A stretch of DNA of 5,908 nt from positions 32,454-38,361 of the forward strand of contig DHQH01000027.1 of the NCBI GenBank assembly GCA_002410125.1, written 5' to 3'. Source of the DNA: Alphaproteobacteria bacterium UBA5343 (GTDB lineage: Bacteria; Pseudomonadota; Alphaproteobacteria; RF32; UBA5343). This document shows positions 4,236 to 5,908 of the stretch, one piece after another. Made by a program: the position numbers and the translations under genes. How positions within the stretch are numbered: position 1 is the stretch's first letter; every line of letters starts with the position of its first letter. Below the pieces are notes generated by a model. That model saw only the letters and a list, made by a program, of their open reading frames with translations, did no database searches and was not told the origin of the DNA.

Positions 4236-5908
4236 TCAAGTTAAATCTAATTCCATTTTTTCTAATTTAAGAATATCATCTCTGATTTTGGCAGCTTTTT
4301 CAAATTCTAGATTTTCTGCAGCTTTTCTCATATCTTTAGTTAGCTTTTTGATTTGTTTTGATATATCTTTAGTTTTTGAAATATTATCTTCTGCAAGAGT
4401 GGTTGGCGCGGCATAGTCTTTATCGCAAATCTCTTTGGTGATATCTGAGATTTGTTTACTGATGGTTTTTGGGGTGATATTATTTTTTATGTTATAGGCT
4501 TGTTGTTTTTTTCTTCTTCTTTTGGTTTCATTAAGAGCTTGTTTTATCGAATCGGTAATTTTATCTGCATAGAGGATTACTTTACCTTCTGAATTTCTAG
4601 CAGCTCTACCAATGGTTTGGATGAGGGAGCGGGTGGAGCGTAAGAAGCCTTCTTTATCGGCATCTAGGATTGCAACAAGTGAGCATTCAGGAATATCTAA
4701 TCCTTCTCTTAGCAAGTTAATTCCTACTAATACATCAAAGACCCCCATTCTTAAATCCCTGATAATTTCAATTCGTTCTAAGGTATCAATATCTGAGTGT
4801 AAATATCTAACTTTGATGCCATTTTCATTTAAGTAATCGGTTAGATGCTCTGACATTTTTTTAGTTAAGGTAGTAACTAAGACTCGTTCGTTTTTAGCTA
4901 TGATTTTTTTACATTCATGCATTAAATCATCAATTTGATTTTCAACTGGCTTTATTTCGCAAATAGGGTCTAGCAATCCAGTTGGGCGAATTACTTGTTC
5001 TGCAAATTCTCCTTGGGTTTGATTTAATTCCCAATCGCTAGGGGTGGCAGATACATAAATAGTTTGAGGTCTTAAAGAGTTCCATTCTTCAAATTTTAAT
5101 GGGCGGTTATCCATACATGATGGAAGTCTAAATCCAAAATCAGAGAGGTTTTTTTTTCTTGCTCTATCGCCATTATACATTCCATGCAGTTGTGGTACGG
5201 TGATATGGCTTTCATCGATAAAAATAATGGTATCTGATGGTAGATATTCAAAAAGAGTAGGCGGGGCTTCACCTGCTTTCCTGCCAGTTAGATATCTGGA
5301 ATAATTTTCAATTGATTTGCAATGTCCGGTGGTGGTTAACATTTCTAAATCGAATCTGGTTCTTTGTTCTAATCTTTGAGCTTCTAGTAACTTACCTGTT
5401 TGATTAAAATATTCTAATCTTTCTTTTAGTTCGATTTTGATATTCTCTATAGCCTGATTGATAGTTGGTCTTGGAGTGGTATAGTGAGAATTTGGATAAA
5501 TGGTTATACTTTCTAAATGGCTGGTGTTTTTGCCAGTTAGTGGGTCAAATTCGGTGATTTTTTCAATTTCATCTCCAAAAAAGGATATTCTCCAAGCTCT
5601 ATCTTCGTAATGGCTTGGGAATATTTCTAATATATCGCCGATTATTCTAAAAGTCCCTCGGGTGAAGCTGATTTCATTTCTTTCATATTGTAGTTCGGAT
5701 AATTTTTTAGCAATTTGTTTGATTTCAATTTCATTTTCAAGTTCTAATTTGACGGCCATGGATGAGTAAGATTCAACACTTCCTAAACCATATATGCAAG
5801 AAACAGAAGCCACAATGATAGTGTCTCTTTCTTCAAGAAGGTTTCTGGTCGCGCCATGTCTCATCCTATCGATTTGCTCATTGATAGAAGAATCTTTTTC
5901 TATATAAG
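4236..5908 (-). CDS. uvrB: UvrABC excinuclease subunit B (5' end beyond window)
   Basis: UvrB is the helicase-like damage-verification subunit of nucleotide excision repair. UvrA loads it on DNA and it then recruits UvrC. The frame runs off the right edge, so 556 residues are visible of about 670. The missing part holds the Walker A motif and the beta-hairpin that probes the lesion. The visible protein begins YIEKDSSINEQIDRMRHGAT, the segment just after that hairpin; the Met at 5864 is internal and not the start. Numbering from the first visible residue: IIVASVSCIYGLG (about 30-42), motif II IFIDESH (about 228-234), motif III YVSATP (about 284-289), motif V GINLLREGLDIPE (about 395-407), motif VI QTIGRAARN (about 430-438), and a C-terminal UVR motif with ENLEFEKAAKIRD (about 531-543) that contacts UvrC. 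A less conserved lysine-rich linker (about 470-515) precedes the UVR motif. It ends in TGA, 107 nt before olsB. Confidence 0.98.
   Translation of the reverse strand, partial: YIEKDSSINEQIDRMRHGATRNLLEERDTIIVASVSCIYGLGSVESYSSMAVKLELENEIEIKQIAKKLSELQYERNEISFTRGTFRIIGDILEIFPSHYEDRAWRISFFGDEIEKITEFDPLTGKNTSHLESITIYPNSHYTTPRPTINQAIENIKIELKERLEYFNQTGKLLEAQRLEQRTRFDLEMLTTTGHCKSIENYSRYLTGRKAGEAPPTLFEYLPSDTIIFIDESHITVPQLHGMYNGDRARKKNLSDFGFRLPSCMDNRPLKFEEWNSLRPQTIYVSATPSDWELNQTQGEFAEQVIRPTGLLDPICEIKPVENQIDDLMHECKKIIAKNERVLVTTLTKKMSEHLTDYLNENGIKVRYLHSDIDTLERIEIIRDLRMGVFDVLVGINLLREGLDIPECSLVAILDADKEGFLRSTRSLIQTIGRAARNSEGKVILYADKITDSIKQALNETKRRRKKQQAYNIKNNITPKTISKQISDITKEICDKDYAAPTTLAEDNISKTKDISKQIKKLTKDMRKAAENLEFEKAAKIRDDILKLEKMELDLT

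Noticed and set aside
1..5908. Mobile elements, CRISPR arrays, tRNA or rRNA genes, phage or defence genes
   Set aside because: No transposase, integrase or spaced-repeat pattern, and no tRNA-like or rRNA segment was seen. Nearly all of the window is accounted for by five conserved genes.

Overview
The window is visibly AT-rich and carries five protein genes, all on the minus strand. In transcription order (right to left) they are uvrB (5' end cut by the window edge), olsB, olsA, a YrbG-type Na+/Ca2+ exchanger, and uvrC (3' end cut by the window edge). The organism looks like a low-GC alphaproteobacterium. The UvrC carries the DNSHTSGTNSIGAMIV version of the RNase H-like motif that I associate with alphaproteobacteria, and a paired olsB-olsA ornithine-lipid operon is typical of the same class. 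I cannot name an order or genus. A Rickettsiales/Holosporales-like or uncultured gut or aquatic lineage would fit, but that is inference.

Layout. 4236-5908: UvrB, missing roughly its first 105-110 residues, with helicase motifs II to VI and the C-terminal UVR motif present. 4129-4235: a 107-nt gap with a plausible promoter and a good Shine-Dalgarno site for olsB. 3343-4128 and 2495-3346: olsB and olsA, overlapping by ATGA, so translation is probably coupled. 2272-2494: a 223-nt gap with four stem-loops, the least explained part of the window. 1312-2271: the CaCA exchanger. 1-1308: UvrC residues 1-436, starting 3 nt after the exchanger stop codon.

Function. UvrB and UvrC act together in nucleotide excision repair. 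UvrB verifies the lesion and recruits UvrC through paired UVR motifs, both visible here, and UvrC makes the two incisions. OlsB and OlsA would make ornithine lipids, phosphorus-free membrane lipids. The exchanger moves Na+/Ca2+ (or related cations) across the inner membrane. No mobile element, CRISPR array, tRNA or rRNA was seen. The genes are ordinary members of known families. The candidate for something undescribed is the hairpin-rich 2272-2494 interval, where a terminator-like stem-loop faces the plus strand although every gene is on the minus strand.
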